From the NCBI GenBank assembly GCA_028281165.1, contig JANQKI010000266.1:1-64000 (forward strand): a DNA stretch of 64,000 bases, given 5' to 3'. Below are positions 52,865-61,587 of this stretch, piece by piece. The notes under the pieces were generated by a model that was not told the origin of the DNA, did no database searches, and was given only the letters and a program-made list of their open reading frames with translations. Both the position numbers and the translations under genes were made by a program. The stretch is from Opitutaceae bacterium (GTDB lineage: Bacteria > Verrucomicrobiota > Verrucomicrobiia > Opitutales > Opitutaceae). Positions within the stretch are counted from its first letter, which is position 1; every line of letters begins with the position of its first letter.

Positions 52865-54256
52865 CTATTCAAGTGAAATTCTTAATACCGAGGTTTCCGA
52901 ACGCCGTCCAACTAAAATCACAAAATCCTTTCGGTCAGTCATCTCCAAAATCTCCTCCAATTTCGAGACGACCTGTGAAAAGCTGGATACAGCTTCGCCC
53001 TCAATTTCCTTGATAAGATCTCCTGACTTTACACCCGCCGTATAGGCATTGCTGTTGGTCTTTACGAAATTCACTATCACTCCCGGCTCATCGTCCTCAT
53101 TACTCGGCATGCCTAGGGAAATTCGATCTGTGACGACGAATTCTCGAATCGTCAGTCCAATCGACTCGAAATAGCGGCGGTCCGCTTGGCGGGCTAGCTT
53201 TGGATGCGATTCGATAGTAACTTCGACATCGAGAGGCTCTCCATTTCGCAGAACGCCAATATTCAAGACATCTCCGATGTTTCTCTTAGCTATCTCTTGT
53301 TCAAAGTAGCTGACGACAACGCGACGAGGCACATAGCGATTGAATGATTCTCCATCGAGAGAGGTGATAATGTCTCGTTCTTGCAAACCCGCCTTTTTAG
53401 CCGGGCTATCATTGAGTATCTCGCTTACTGCGATAGCCGATTGATCAGCAAGGCCCATGTGCTCCGCCACCTCGTCATTCAATGCATTCAGGCCAACCGT
53501 ACCAATAAAAGACGCGTCATAGGAATCTGGCGACTCAGGCGGATCGGAGACGGTTTCCATCCATTCGGAAGCGATATAAAACGTGGAGGTCTGATCGGGA
53601 ATTTTCATGTATGCCTTGTAGCGTTTACCCTCGATGGTCAGAATTCGCTCCATATTTAAGGGGGTGCTAGCCCAGCCCACCATTGAACCGCCATCCGAAA
53701 AAACAAGAGCTCCCGGGCTAGCAACTTCATAGGTTGCAAAGCCTATCAATTCAGGAAGAGGTTGAATCGTGGAGACTTCAGCCCTCATGAAGAAAGGCAT
53801 AAAATCCAGATCCTTGGCCGCGATGCCAATTCCCCAGATCGCTTGTCCAAGAAGCGGTTCGCCGACCTTGTATTCACTAATAGGAACGAGACGTGGTATC
53901 AGAGATTCCTCTACACGCACGAAATGGCGACCATAGGAACGATCGCTGCCTAAATATTCCGCTGTGAAGACTTCCGGGTCGCCCGGAATATAGGCTTTAA
54001 ATTCTTTTAGCTTATTAACAGGCACCCAATTCGGAACGGAATTCTCCGGCAAGAGAATCAGCCCTTCGTCGTCCAAAACCACTCCATTCACGATCAATGG
54101 TCTTCGATCGATCTCTCTTTCCACGAAGAACTCGATTACGACAACGGAACGGATCCGCTGCTCGAATAATTCTTCGATAGGAGAAGCTGCATCTGAAGCC
54201 TGAAACCCTGCGAAGAGGCTTAAACAAATAAAAAATCCGAACAAAGGTTTTGTCAT
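52865..54256 (-). CDS. Catalytically dead HtrA-like protein with two PDZ domains
   Basis: 463 residues from the ATG at 54256, ten bases after the active htrA gene, where a signal peptide starts (KPLFGFFICLSLFAGFQA). The trypsin-like domain aligns with the neighbour but the triad is lost: TNAHVV is LPENSV, the WTDLAAVQ region is YGRHFVRV, and GNSGGPLV is GALVFSDG. Two PDZ domains follow (about 250-345 and 375-460), with SPAKKAGLQERDIITSLDGE and NAYTAGVKSGDLIKEIEGEA. It may regulate or scaffold the active protease. Paired genes of this kind suggest a heteromer. Confidence 0.83.
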   Translation of the reverse strand: MTKPLFGFFICLSLFAGFQASDAASPIEELFEQRIRSVVVIEFFVEREIDRRPLIVNGVVLDDEGLILLPENSVPNWVPVNKLKEFKAYIPGDPEVFTAEYLGSDRSYGRHFVRVEESLIPRLVPISEYKVGEPLLGQAIWGIGIAAKDLDFMPFFMRAEVSTIQPLPELIGFATYEVASPGALVFSDGGSMVGWASTPLNMERILTIEGKRYKAYMKIPDQTSTFYIASEWMETVSDPPESPDSYDASFIGTVGLNALNDEVAEHMGLADQSAIAVSEILNDSPAKKAGLQERDIITSLDGESFNRYVPRRVVVSYFEQEIAKRNIGDVLNIGVLRNGEPLDVEVTIESHPKLARQADRRYFESIGLTIREFVVTDRISLGMPSNEDDEPGVIVNFVKTNSNAYTAGVKSGDLIKEIEGEAVSSFSQVVSKLEEILEMTDRKDFVILVGRRSETSVLRISLE

Positions 54257-54266
54257 TACTTGCCAA

Positions 54267-55622
54267 CTACGGTTTGAGTATCTTAAAGGAAACTCGCCGA
54301 TTCCTAACCGTTTCCATAAGAATGGAATCCGGTTCTTCCTCGTATTCCCCATAAAGCTCTTTGAGTTCATCCAGACCTTTGAGTTCCTTATTATTCACTT
54401 TTGAAATGATGTCACGCGGACTCAGGCCAGCCTTATCGGCAGGAAATGCTGACTGAGTCCCTATCACCAAAACACCGTTATCCGATTCCAGTCGATTCTC
54501 GCGAGCGTAAGCGCGAGAAATCTCCCGTACGCTCAGGCCCCATTGTTCGAAAGCCCACTCTTCACCCACTCGACTGAGAAGCCGTTCCGTCTCAACCACT
54601 ATAGGGAGAGTCGATCCATTTCGCCTGACTTGGAGTTCCAGCTCAGAACCTATAGGCGCGTGAGCAATGAAATTTTTAATAGGCGGGATCTGTTCTGGAA
54701 AGCGACCGTCGATTTCCTGGTCATCGATCGAAAGGACAATATCGCTCGGGCGAAGACCGACTTGGTCGGCAGGCGACCCTGGATCGACGCTGTTGACCAA
54801 TAGACCCTGGTTAGCTTCAAGAGCATAATAGCCTTCGAGATCCTGAAGCACGCCAGGAACAATCCCAATGTAGCTTCGTTCGACTTCTCCCTTGGAGATC
54901 AAGTCTTGAAGAACTACTTCGGCAGTTCTCGAAGGTATGGCGAAGCCCAGATTTTCCGCGCCCAAATAAGTACGTGTATTGATTCCTACAACACGCCCTT
55001 TTTCATCGACCAGAGGCCCACCGCTGTTTCCCGGATTGATCGCGGCATCGGTTTGCAACCAAGTATTAAAGTAGCCCGTCTCGTATCCATTTATTCCACT
55101 TTGATCAGAGAAATAGCGGTTGGTGTTCGAGATGATTCCTTTGGTGACCGTCCGAGACAAGCCATGTGGCGTACCCACTGCGAAAACGGTTTGACCAGGA
55201 ATCAAGTCATCCGAATCGCCAAACGCAGCATAGGAAAAACGCAAACCCCGCGTATCCGCATCAGCCATATCCAACTGGACCGCCGCTAAATCCGTCCAGT
55301 GATCCCAGCCAAGAAGGGTTGCCGGAACACGTTCGAGATTGGCCAGCGTGACCCAAATATCTACCGCGCGAGGGCTAACCACGTGGGCATTGGTCAGAAT
55401 AATGCCATCCTCGGAAAGGATCACACCCGAACCTACGCCAGCTACGATACGCGTCGTGCCCCCACTAAACGACGTTTCTCGGACATCAATCCGCACAACA
55501 GAATCGAGTAGCCGCTCGAATCCATTTCGAACACTAGTCGAGGTCCCCGGACCTGTCGTTTGGCAACCGGCCAATAATAAAAGGAACGCCCCGCAAAGCG
55601 GAATTTGCCTTAAAAGAGCCAT
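54267..55622 (-). CDS. HtrA/DegP-type serine protease lipoprotein
   Basis: 451 residues from the ATG at 55622, which has AAGGAG five bases upstream; upstream starts run into leuS. The signal peptide ends in a lipobox, CGAFLLLLAGC. The protease domain has its triad in ILTNAHVVSP (His), HWTDLAAVQLD (Asp) and INPGNSGGPLVDEKG (Ser). Two PDZ domains follow (GSPADQVGLRPSDIVLSIDD and FPADKAGLSPRDIISKVNNK). It is a periplasmic, membrane-anchored quality-control protease. It is divergent from leuS with 69 bases between starts. Confidence 0.9.
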   Translation of the reverse strand: MALLRQIPLCGAFLLLLAGCQTTGPGTSTSVRNGFERLLDSVVRIDVRETSFSGGTTRIVAGVGSGVILSEDGIILTNAHVVSPRAVDIWVTLANLERVPATLLGWDHWTDLAAVQLDMADADTRGLRFSYAAFGDSDDLIPGQTVFAVGTPHGLSRTVTKGIISNTNRYFSDQSGINGYETGYFNTWLQTDAAINPGNSGGPLVDEKGRVVGINTRTYLGAENLGFAIPSRTAEVVLQDLISKGEVERSYIGIVPGVLQDLEGYYALEANQGLLVNSVDPGSPADQVGLRPSDIVLSIDDQEIDGRFPEQIPPIKNFIAHAPIGSELELQVRRNGSTLPIVVETERLLSRVGEEWAFEQWGLSVREISRAYARENRLESDNGVLVIGTQSAFPADKAGLSPRDIISKVNNKELKGLDELKELYGEYEEEPDSILMETVRNRRVSFKILKP

Positions 55623-55691
55623 AGATCTCCTTAACGGAACAGCAGTTGACGGGGTTGCCAATTTAATCAACATAGCAGCCTTTTCATCAAG

Positions 55692-58262
55692 ATGGCCACC
55701 AACTGTCCAGACTACAACTTCAGCGAAATCGAATCGGCCTGGCAAAAATACTGGGACGACAACAAGACCTTCGCGACGAGCAATGATACTGCCAAGGAGA
55801 AGTTCTATGCCCTTGGGATGTTCCCGTATCCATCGGGTGTGGGTCTTCATATTGGCCATCCGGTCGGCTACACTGCTACAGACATCCTGGCTCGATACGA
55901 AAGAGCAAAAGGGAAGAACGTCTTGCTTCCTATTGGGTGGGACGCCTTTGGACTGGCCACTGAGCAGTATGCCATAAAGACCGGCAAGCATCCTCGCCCG
56001 ACATCAGTCGAACGCATTGATCACTTTCGCAATCAGCTAAAATCGGTTGGCTTTTCCTACGACTACGATCGCGAAGTAGATACGTCAGACCCAAACTACT
56101 ACCGGTGGACACAGTGGATCTTTCTTCAACTCTTCAAGAAAGGTCTCGCCTATGTAGACAAGCGACCAGTCTGGTGGTGCGAAGAGCTCAAAACCGTTCT
56201 AGCTGCTGAAGAAGTCATCGACGGCAGATCGGAGCGTGGGAATCACCCTGTAGTCAGACGCAATCTACGACAATGGGTCCTGAGAATCACGGCTTACGCG
56301 GATCGTCTGATTGAAGACCTGAAGGACATAGATTGGCCGGAATCCACTAAAAAGATGCAAATCGAGTGGATCGGCAAATCGACGGGAGCCACTGCTCGCT
56401 TCTCTCTCGAGGGTCTCGACGAGTGTCTTGAAATTTACACTACACGACCTGATACGCTTATGGGAGCGACCTACATGGTCGTGTCTCCTGAGCATCCGCT
56501 CGTCGATAAACTCACAATTCCGGAGAAAAAGGACGAGGTTGCGAAATACATCAGTGCGGCAGCGGCTAAAAGCGACCTTGAGCGTACAGATCTCGCCAAG
56601 GAAAAAACGGGCGTTTTCACAGGATCTTCTGCGATACATCCAATCACAGGAGATAAGATTCCTGTCTGGATAGCAGACTACGTTCTCATCAGTTATGGGA
56701 CCGGAGCTATCATGGCGGTCCCCGCTCACGACACGCGCGACTTCGAATTCGCAAACCAATTCGATCTCCCCATCGTACAAGTCATCAAAGGCGAAGAAAA
56801 TGACGCGCTTCCATACATAGGCGATGGCAAGCTCATCAATTCAGGAGAGTTCGATGGACTCCATTGGGAAGAAGGCAAAAAACGTATAACCACTAAGCTT
56901 AACGAAGCGGGTACCGGAGAAAAGAGCACACAGTACAAGCTCCGCGACTGGCTGTTTTCTCGTCAACGCTACTGGGGAGAGCCATTCCCCGTCGCATGGG
57001 TGACCAAAGAAGATTACGATAAAGCTGCTGATTCCGGAGACATATCCGAATGGCTTCCTGAAGAACCAGTCGCCTATAATGACGAAAACGGCACTCTCTA
57101 TGCCTTGCCAGTGCCTCCCTCTTCTCTACCTCTCGAGCTTCCTCACGTGGAATCCTACGAACCAGTAGGAACCGGCGAAAGTCCTCTGAGAAAAGCGGAA
57201 GACTGGATGGAAATCTGGTACAACTATGCAACGGGCGATTTCGTAGCTTCAAAAGAACAAAAACCTGAAGGCGAAAAATGGGTACGAGCTTCGCGTGAAA
57301 CCAACACTATGCCGCAATGGGCTGGTTCCTGCTGGTATTATCTACGCTACATGGATCCTCATAACGAAGAGGTCTTCGCTTCGCAAGAGTCTCTTGAGTA
57401 TTGGAAAACTCCCGACATCTACATAGGCGGGGCGGAACATGCCGTACTCCATTTATTGTATTCCCGATTTTGGCACAAAGTTCTGTATGATGCAGGAGCC
57501 GTTCCTTGCAAGGAGCCGTTTGGGAAACTCTTTCACAACGGAATGCTTCTTGGCGAAGACGGTAAGAAGATCTCGAAAAGCGCCGGCAACGGCCCCGACC
57601 CAGTTGAAGTGATAAAGGAATTCGGAGCCGACACGCTCCGCTTGTTCCTGATGTTCCTAGGGCCACTCGAGTCACGCAAACCGTGGAATTCCAAGGGCAT
57701 TGGCGGCATAAATCGCTTTCTCAATAAAGCATGGCGAGAAATCGTCGGCAAAGATGGCAATCTGAATCCAAAAATTAGTGACAACTTTGAAGACAGCAAG
57801 GAAACGCAGACCTTGTTGCATCAAAGCATTCAAAAAGTTGGCCAAGATTTGGAGAGTTTCAGTTTCAACACCGTAGTCTCTCAGCTGATGATTCTCATCA
57901 ACCATCTTCAGACTTGTGAAACTGTTAGCGCAGGAACGGCAAAAGCCTTCGTTCAATTGCTAGCCCCCATGGCGCCACATATAGCAGAAGAGCTTTGGCG
58001 GCGCCTTGGAGAAACAGAATCGGTGGGATATGGACCATGGCCGACAGTAGACGAATCAAAACTGGAAAGCGATGAAGTGAATATCGTTTTTCAAGTGATG
58101 GGCAAATTTCGAGGTCAGGCCATGGTATCCACAACGGCAACACAAGAAGAGGTTCTGGAAATCGCCAAACAGGAACCAAAGGTCCGAGCTCAAATAGAAG
58201 GCAAAACTATTCGCAAAGTGATCTTCGTCCCCGGTAAAATCCTGAATATCGTGGCCAACTGA
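55692..58262 (+). CDS. leuS: Leucyl-tRNA synthetase
   Basis: 856 residues, full length. The HIGH motif is at 53-56 (GVGLHIGHPVGYTATD), the KMSKS loop reads KKISKSAGN (about 625-633), and the editing domain has YTTRPDTLMGATYMVVSPEH. The C-terminal anticodon and tail domains are complete (ending KILNIVAN). It charges tRNA-Leu. No T-box or attenuator is visible in the short leader. An inverted repeat follows the stop. Confidence 0.97.
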   Translation: MATNCPDYNFSEIESAWQKYWDDNKTFATSNDTAKEKFYALGMFPYPSGVGLHIGHPVGYTATDILARYERAKGKNVLLPIGWDAFGLATEQYAIKTGKHPRPTSVERIDHFRNQLKSVGFSYDYDREVDTSDPNYYRWTQWIFLQLFKKGLAYVDKRPVWWCEELKTVLAAEEVIDGRSERGNHPVVRRNLRQWVLRITAYADRLIEDLKDIDWPESTKKMQIEWIGKSTGATARFSLEGLDECLEIYTTRPDTLMGATYMVVSPEHPLVDKLTIPEKKDEVAKYISAAAAKSDLERTDLAKEKTGVFTGSSAIHPITGDKIPVWIADYVLISYGTGAIMAVPAHDTRDFEFANQFDLPIVQVIKGEENDALPYIGDGKLINSGEFDGLHWEEGKKRITTKLNEAGTGEKSTQYKLRDWLFSRQRYWGEPFPVAWVTKEDYDKAADSGDISEWLPEEPVAYNDENGTLYALPVPPSSLPLELPHVESYEPVGTGESPLRKAEDWMEIWYNYATGDFVASKEQKPEGEKWVRASRETNTMPQWAGSCWYYLRYMDPHNEEVFASQESLEYWKTPDIYIGGAEHAVLHLLYSRFWHKVLYDAGAVPCKEPFGKLFHNGMLLGEDGKKISKSAGNGPDPVEVIKEFGADTLRLFLMFLGPLESRKPWNSKGIGGINRFLNKAWREIVGKDGNLNPKISDNFEDSKETQTLLHQSIQKVGQDLESFSFNTVVSQLMILINHLQTCETVSAGTAKAFVQLLAPMAPHIAEELWRRLGETESVGYGPWPTVDESKLESDEVNIVFQVMGKFRGQAMVSTTATQEEVLEIAKQEPKVRAQIEGKTIRKVIFVPGKILNIVAN

Positions 58263-58275
58263 TTTAGAAAACTTT

Positions 58276-58336
58276 CCCACGAAGGACACCAAGAACTATA
58301 TTAAAGAAGCTTGGTGGTCTTAGTGCCCTTTGTGGG
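58276..58336. repeat. Hairpin-forming inverted repeat between leuS and lpxI
   Basis: CCCACGAAGGACACCAAGAA (58276-58295) pairs with GCTTGGTGGTCTTAGTGCCC then TTTGTGGG (58309-58336), with a 12-base spacer. It begins 14 bases after the leuS stop and ends 11 bases before the lpxI start. The CACGAAGGACACCAAG motif is of the type found in palindromic intergenic repeats. It could attenuate read-through into lpxI or be a small repeat element. Confidence 0.6.
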
Positions 58337-58346
58337 CAAAATTTAT

Positions 58347-59186
58347 ATGCTCTCCCGTTTTCTCCCAGCTGATTTCGATATCTCCAAACCCGTGGCTTTA
58401 ATCGCGGGTCGAGGGATCTATCCGAAGCTGCTGGCGGACGAGGCTCGTTCTCAGGGTATTGCCATGAGACTGATCGCATTTGAAGGAGAAACAACCGAAG
58501 AGCTTTTCGAGAGCTTTTCCCAATCGGAAAGAGGCCGATTCAACGTTGGTAAAATGGGCGCATGGCTAAAGGCCATCCGAAATTTCGGTTGTGGGTATGC
58601 GGTCGCTGCCGGACAGATTAAACCCGGAAAGCTCTTTCGCGGATTAAAGCCGGACCTCAAGGCAGCCTCCCTTCTTTTCAAACTCAAGCGTCGCAACGCC
58701 GATACTATTTTCGGTTCGATTGGCGAAGAGATAGAGGCTCAAGGAGTCGTGCAGCTCGACGCCCGAGCCTTCCTCGATGGTCACATGGCCACGGAAGGCT
58801 TGATGACCAAACGTTTCGAAAAAATCGAAAACACCTATATGAGCCATGGTATCGAAATCGCCACGGAAATGGCTCGTCTCGACGTGGGTCAAGGCGTGGT
58901 AGTCCGAAAAGGAACCGTACTTGCAGTGGAAGCATTCGAAGGAACAGATCCCATGCTCCGCCGAGCAGGCAGCTTTAAGACCGACCAGATGGTATTCGTG
59001 AAAACGGTGAAGGGAAAGCAGGACTACAGGTTCGACGTTCCCGTTTTTGGCCAAAAGACCCTCGAAGTTATGAGTGAGTCTGGCATTTCCACCGCTTTGC
59101 TAAAAACCGATAGCGTGATCATTCTCGACAAAGCCAACACCTTGGCTGAGGCCAATCGACGAAAGATACAACTTATTGGCTTTTAG
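58347..59186 (+). CDS. lpxI: UDP-2,3-diacylglucosamine pyrophosphatase LpxI
   Basis: 279 residues from the ATG at 58347; an earlier TTG lies in the inverted repeat and is rejected. The LpxI (DUF1009) pattern is clear: PVALIAGRGIYPKLLADEAR, GYAVAAGQIKPGKLFRGLKP, FLDGHMATEGLMTKR (related to the LPPxG-type region) and VVVRKGTVLAVEAFEGTDPM. It cleaves UDP-2,3-diacylglucosamine to lipid X in lipid A synthesis, replacing LpxH. Its presence supports a Gram-negative outer membrane with lipid A. Confidence 0.9.
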   Translation: MLSRFLPADFDISKPVALIAGRGIYPKLLADEARSQGIAMRLIAFEGETTEELFESFSQSERGRFNVGKMGAWLKAIRNFGCGYAVAAGQIKPGKLFRGLKPDLKAASLLFKLKRRNADTIFGSIGEEIEAQGVVQLDARAFLDGHMATEGLMTKRFEKIENTYMSHGIEIATEMARLDVGQGVVVRKGTVLAVEAFEGTDPMLRRAGSFKTDQMVFVKTVKGKQDYRFDVPVFGQKTLEVMSESGISTALLKTDSVIILDKANTLAEANRRKIQLIGF

Positions 59187-59348
59187 AGAATTGGGTGTCA
59201 GTTAATGAATTTGAGGGGATAAACTGAATTTGCCGATTCACTTTTTTGAATCTTTCGCTTAATTGTGGGTTCTATAAAGACGATGCCAGGTAAGGATCTT
59301 GTCGCAGGCTTTGGATAAGGACCTCAGGCATCACCAGACCAGATTTTT

Positions 59349-59804
59349 ATGAGTACAAGCGTCGTCCCAGTTTCTGTAAAAGGTGTTATGCCTACCGTAA
59401 ACGGTTGCGCTATCTTCCTGGGCAACGATGAGAAAACGTTCGTTATTACGGTCGATCATAGCGTAGGAAATGCCATCTCAATGGCCTTGAACGGGGTTAA
59501 AAAAGAGCGCCCGCTTACCCACGACCTCATTTCGAGCATGCTCATGGGTCTGGAAGCGAAGGCCACCCGAGTGGTAATCAACGATGAAAGAGAATCCACT
59601 TTCTACGCTCGGATCTTCCTCGAAATGAAAAACGAGATCGCCACCAAAATTATCGAATTGGACGCGCGCCCGAGCGACTCGATAGCCCTTTCATTGCAAA
59701 ATAGTTGTCCTATTTTCGTCGCGAGAAAAGTGTTCGATAAGGTCGATGATATGACCCAAATCCTCGAACGCGTTCTGAAGGAGCAAAACGAGGATAGCGA
59801 GTAG
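59349..59804 (+). CDS. Bifunctional nuclease family protein (DUF151)
   Basis: 151 residues. The family block is seen in IFLGNDEKTFVITVDHSVGN, LTHDLISSMLMGLEAKATRV, STFYARIFLEM and IIELDARPSDSIALSLQNSC. DUF151 proteins have been reported with DNase and RNase activity in plants; the bacterial role is unclear. It is separated from lpxI by 162 bases and from dus by 126, so probably a single gene. Confidence 0.85.
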   Translation: MSTSVVPVSVKGVMPTVNGCAIFLGNDEKTFVITVDHSVGNAISMALNGVKKERPLTHDLISSMLMGLEAKATRVVINDERESTFYARIFLEMKNEIATKIIELDARPSDSIALSLQNSCPIFVARKVFDKVDDMTQILERVLKEQNEDSE

Positions 59805-59930
59805 CCAATTCTCGCTAGAGCGAAAGAATAGGTTGGAAAGCTCAATCTACCCCGCTGGAACTTCTGGCAAAGGAGGTTGAGAGCATTGACCCGCTTCGAC
59901 TAATAGCTATTCGAATCTTTGCGCGAAGGC

Positions 59931-60989
59931 ATGGAAGCGACGATCACAGATAATTCAAGAGCCTTGCCGGAAGGGCACATTCAAGGTCAGCCGCTAACCG
60001 CTCTGGCGCCGATGCAAGATGTTACGGATCAGCCTTTCATGACCGTCATTTCGGAATGCGGCAGTCCAGACTACTTTTTCACTGAGTACTTTCGCGTGCA
60101 TACTCAGTCGAATCTGGAAAAGCACATACTCAGATCGATTACGGAAAACGAAACCAGGCGTCCCGTATTCGCTCAAATGATTGGCGAGGATGCATTCCAT
60201 TTGAAGCGAACCGTTAAGCAACTACAGCAATATCCCATCGCTGGAATAGATCTAAATATGGGATGTCCCGCTCCACGTGTCTATAAGAAGAACGTAGGAG
60301 GCGGCTTGCTGAGAGATCCTAAAAAAGTAGATACGTTGCTCGGCGAATTGAGAGATTCCTGCCCAGGGCTCTTCACCGTGAAGATGCGTATAGGGTTTGA
60401 AGATACACGCCACTTTGATCAGTTGCTTGAGCTGATCAACAAGCACTCCATCGATCTGCTCAGCTTGCACGGTCGTACCGTTAAGGAAATGTATCGCAGC
60501 CTTGTCCACTATGACTGCATAAAGCATGCCGTCGAGGTGGCGAACTGCCCCACCCTGGCTAACGGCGACGTGACCTCCGCCAAGCGAGCCCAAGAAATTC
60601 TAGCCTATACGGGAGCGGCAGGCGTGATGGTTGGACGACACGCCATCCGCAATCCATGGATATTCCAACAAATTCGCGATTTGGAATCCGGCCACACCAC
60701 TAATCGGATAACGCTTGCCGAAGTGAACACGTATGTGAAACGCCTATACGAAATGGTAAGCAAGCCTTGGGCTAGCGAAAAAGCTCGGGTCAGCAAAATG
60801 AAAAAGTATCTCAATTTCGTTGGCCAAGGCGTAGACTCCGATGGAGCATTTCTGCATCAAGCAAGAAGAGCCCAGACCAAGGTGGAGCTTTTTTCCATTT
60901 GCGACGAATACATGCTGTCATCGGAAAACCAGTACTTCGCCGATGAACCCTACGAAGGCCTGGTAGCCAGGCCGAATTGTGAAAAGTGA
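59931..60989 (+). CDS. dus: tRNA-dihydrouridine synthase
   Basis: 352 residues from the ATG at 59931. A TIM-barrel FMN-binding domain (TALAPMQDVTDQPFM, VFAQMIGED) leads to the catalytic Cys in DLNMGCPAPRVYKKNVGGGL, then LSLHGRTVKEMYRS and ANGDVTSAKRAQEIL with GVMVGRHAIRNPW. A helical C-terminal domain follows. It reduces uridine in the D-loop of tRNA. The subclass (DusB or DusC-like) is not decided. Confidence 0.92.
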   Translation: MEATITDNSRALPEGHIQGQPLTALAPMQDVTDQPFMTVISECGSPDYFFTEYFRVHTQSNLEKHILRSITENETRRPVFAQMIGEDAFHLKRTVKQLQQYPIAGIDLNMGCPAPRVYKKNVGGGLLRDPKKVDTLLGELRDSCPGLFTVKMRIGFEDTRHFDQLLELINKHSIDLLSLHGRTVKEMYRSLVHYDCIKHAVEVANCPTLANGDVTSAKRAQEILAYTGAAGVMVGRHAIRNPWIFQQIRDLESGHTTNRITLAEVNTYVKRLYEMVSKPWASEKARVSKMKKYLNFVGQGVDSDGAFLHQARRAQTKVELFSICDEYMLSSENQYFADEPYEGLVARPNCEK

Positions 60990-61039
60990 AGGGTGAGGCA
61001 TGAAGAATGGAATGAATCAATATTCACTCTTCAGCCTTC

Positions 61040-61573
61040 CTAGATTCCCAAAATCTTGCGGCCGTCTTCGGAGATCATCTGCGGGTTCCAAACGGGATCC
61101 CAGACGATCTGCACGTCGGCCTCTTCGACATCGTCGAGAAGCTCTATACGCGTTTTGGCATCTTGAGCAATAACCGGTCCCATGCCGCAACCTTGAGCGG
61201 TAAGCGTCATCTTGACGTTAACGTTTCGTTTTCCGTTGCCCGCATTTTCAATGCGCATGTCGTAGATGAGACCAAGATCCACAATATTGATGGGGATCTC
61301 CGGATCGTAGCACTGCTTTAGAACGTCCCAGACAAGCTCCTCGGAAAATTCTTCTGCGGAACCAGACGACCCTTGAGCTACTTCTTCTTGGTCGAAATTT
61401 TCCAAAGCATCGACATCCACATTCGCGATTCGATACAACCCACCGTCAGTTCTCACCGTTACATTCCCGCCCAGAGTCTGGGTAATGAGCACCGACTCTC
61501 CTTCCTTCAGCGTGACGGCGGTCCCAGCAGGAATTTGGGTAGCGCTACAATCGCGAGTGAGGGTAGTTTCCAT
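61040..61573 (-). CDS. sufT: SufT-like Fe-S assembly protein (DUF59/MIP18)
   Basis: 177 residues. An N-terminal beta domain (TAVTLKEGESVLITQTLGGN) precedes the DUF59 domain: DPEIPINIVDLGLIYDMRIE, the KMTLTAQGCGMGP Cys loop and VQIVWDPVWNPQMISEDGRK. SufT assists iron-sulfur cluster maturation. The window holds several Fe-S proteins (ActB, the radical SAM enzyme). It follows sppA by 14 bases and is probably cotranscribed with it. Confidence 0.9.
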   Translation of the reverse strand: METTLTRDCSATQIPAGTAVTLKEGESVLITQTLGGNVTVRTDGGLYRIANVDVDALENFDQEEVAQGSSGSAEEFSEELVWDVLKQCYDPEIPINIVDLGLIYDMRIENAGNGKRNVNVKMTLTAQGCGMGPVIAQDAKTRIELLDDVEEADVQIVWDPVWNPQMISEDGRKILGI

Positions 61574-61587
61574 AAATCAAACAAAAG

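Noticed and set aside
55623-55691. T-box leader before leuS
   Set aside because: The 69-base gap to the divergent htrA gene is too short for the conserved T-box and specifier stem.
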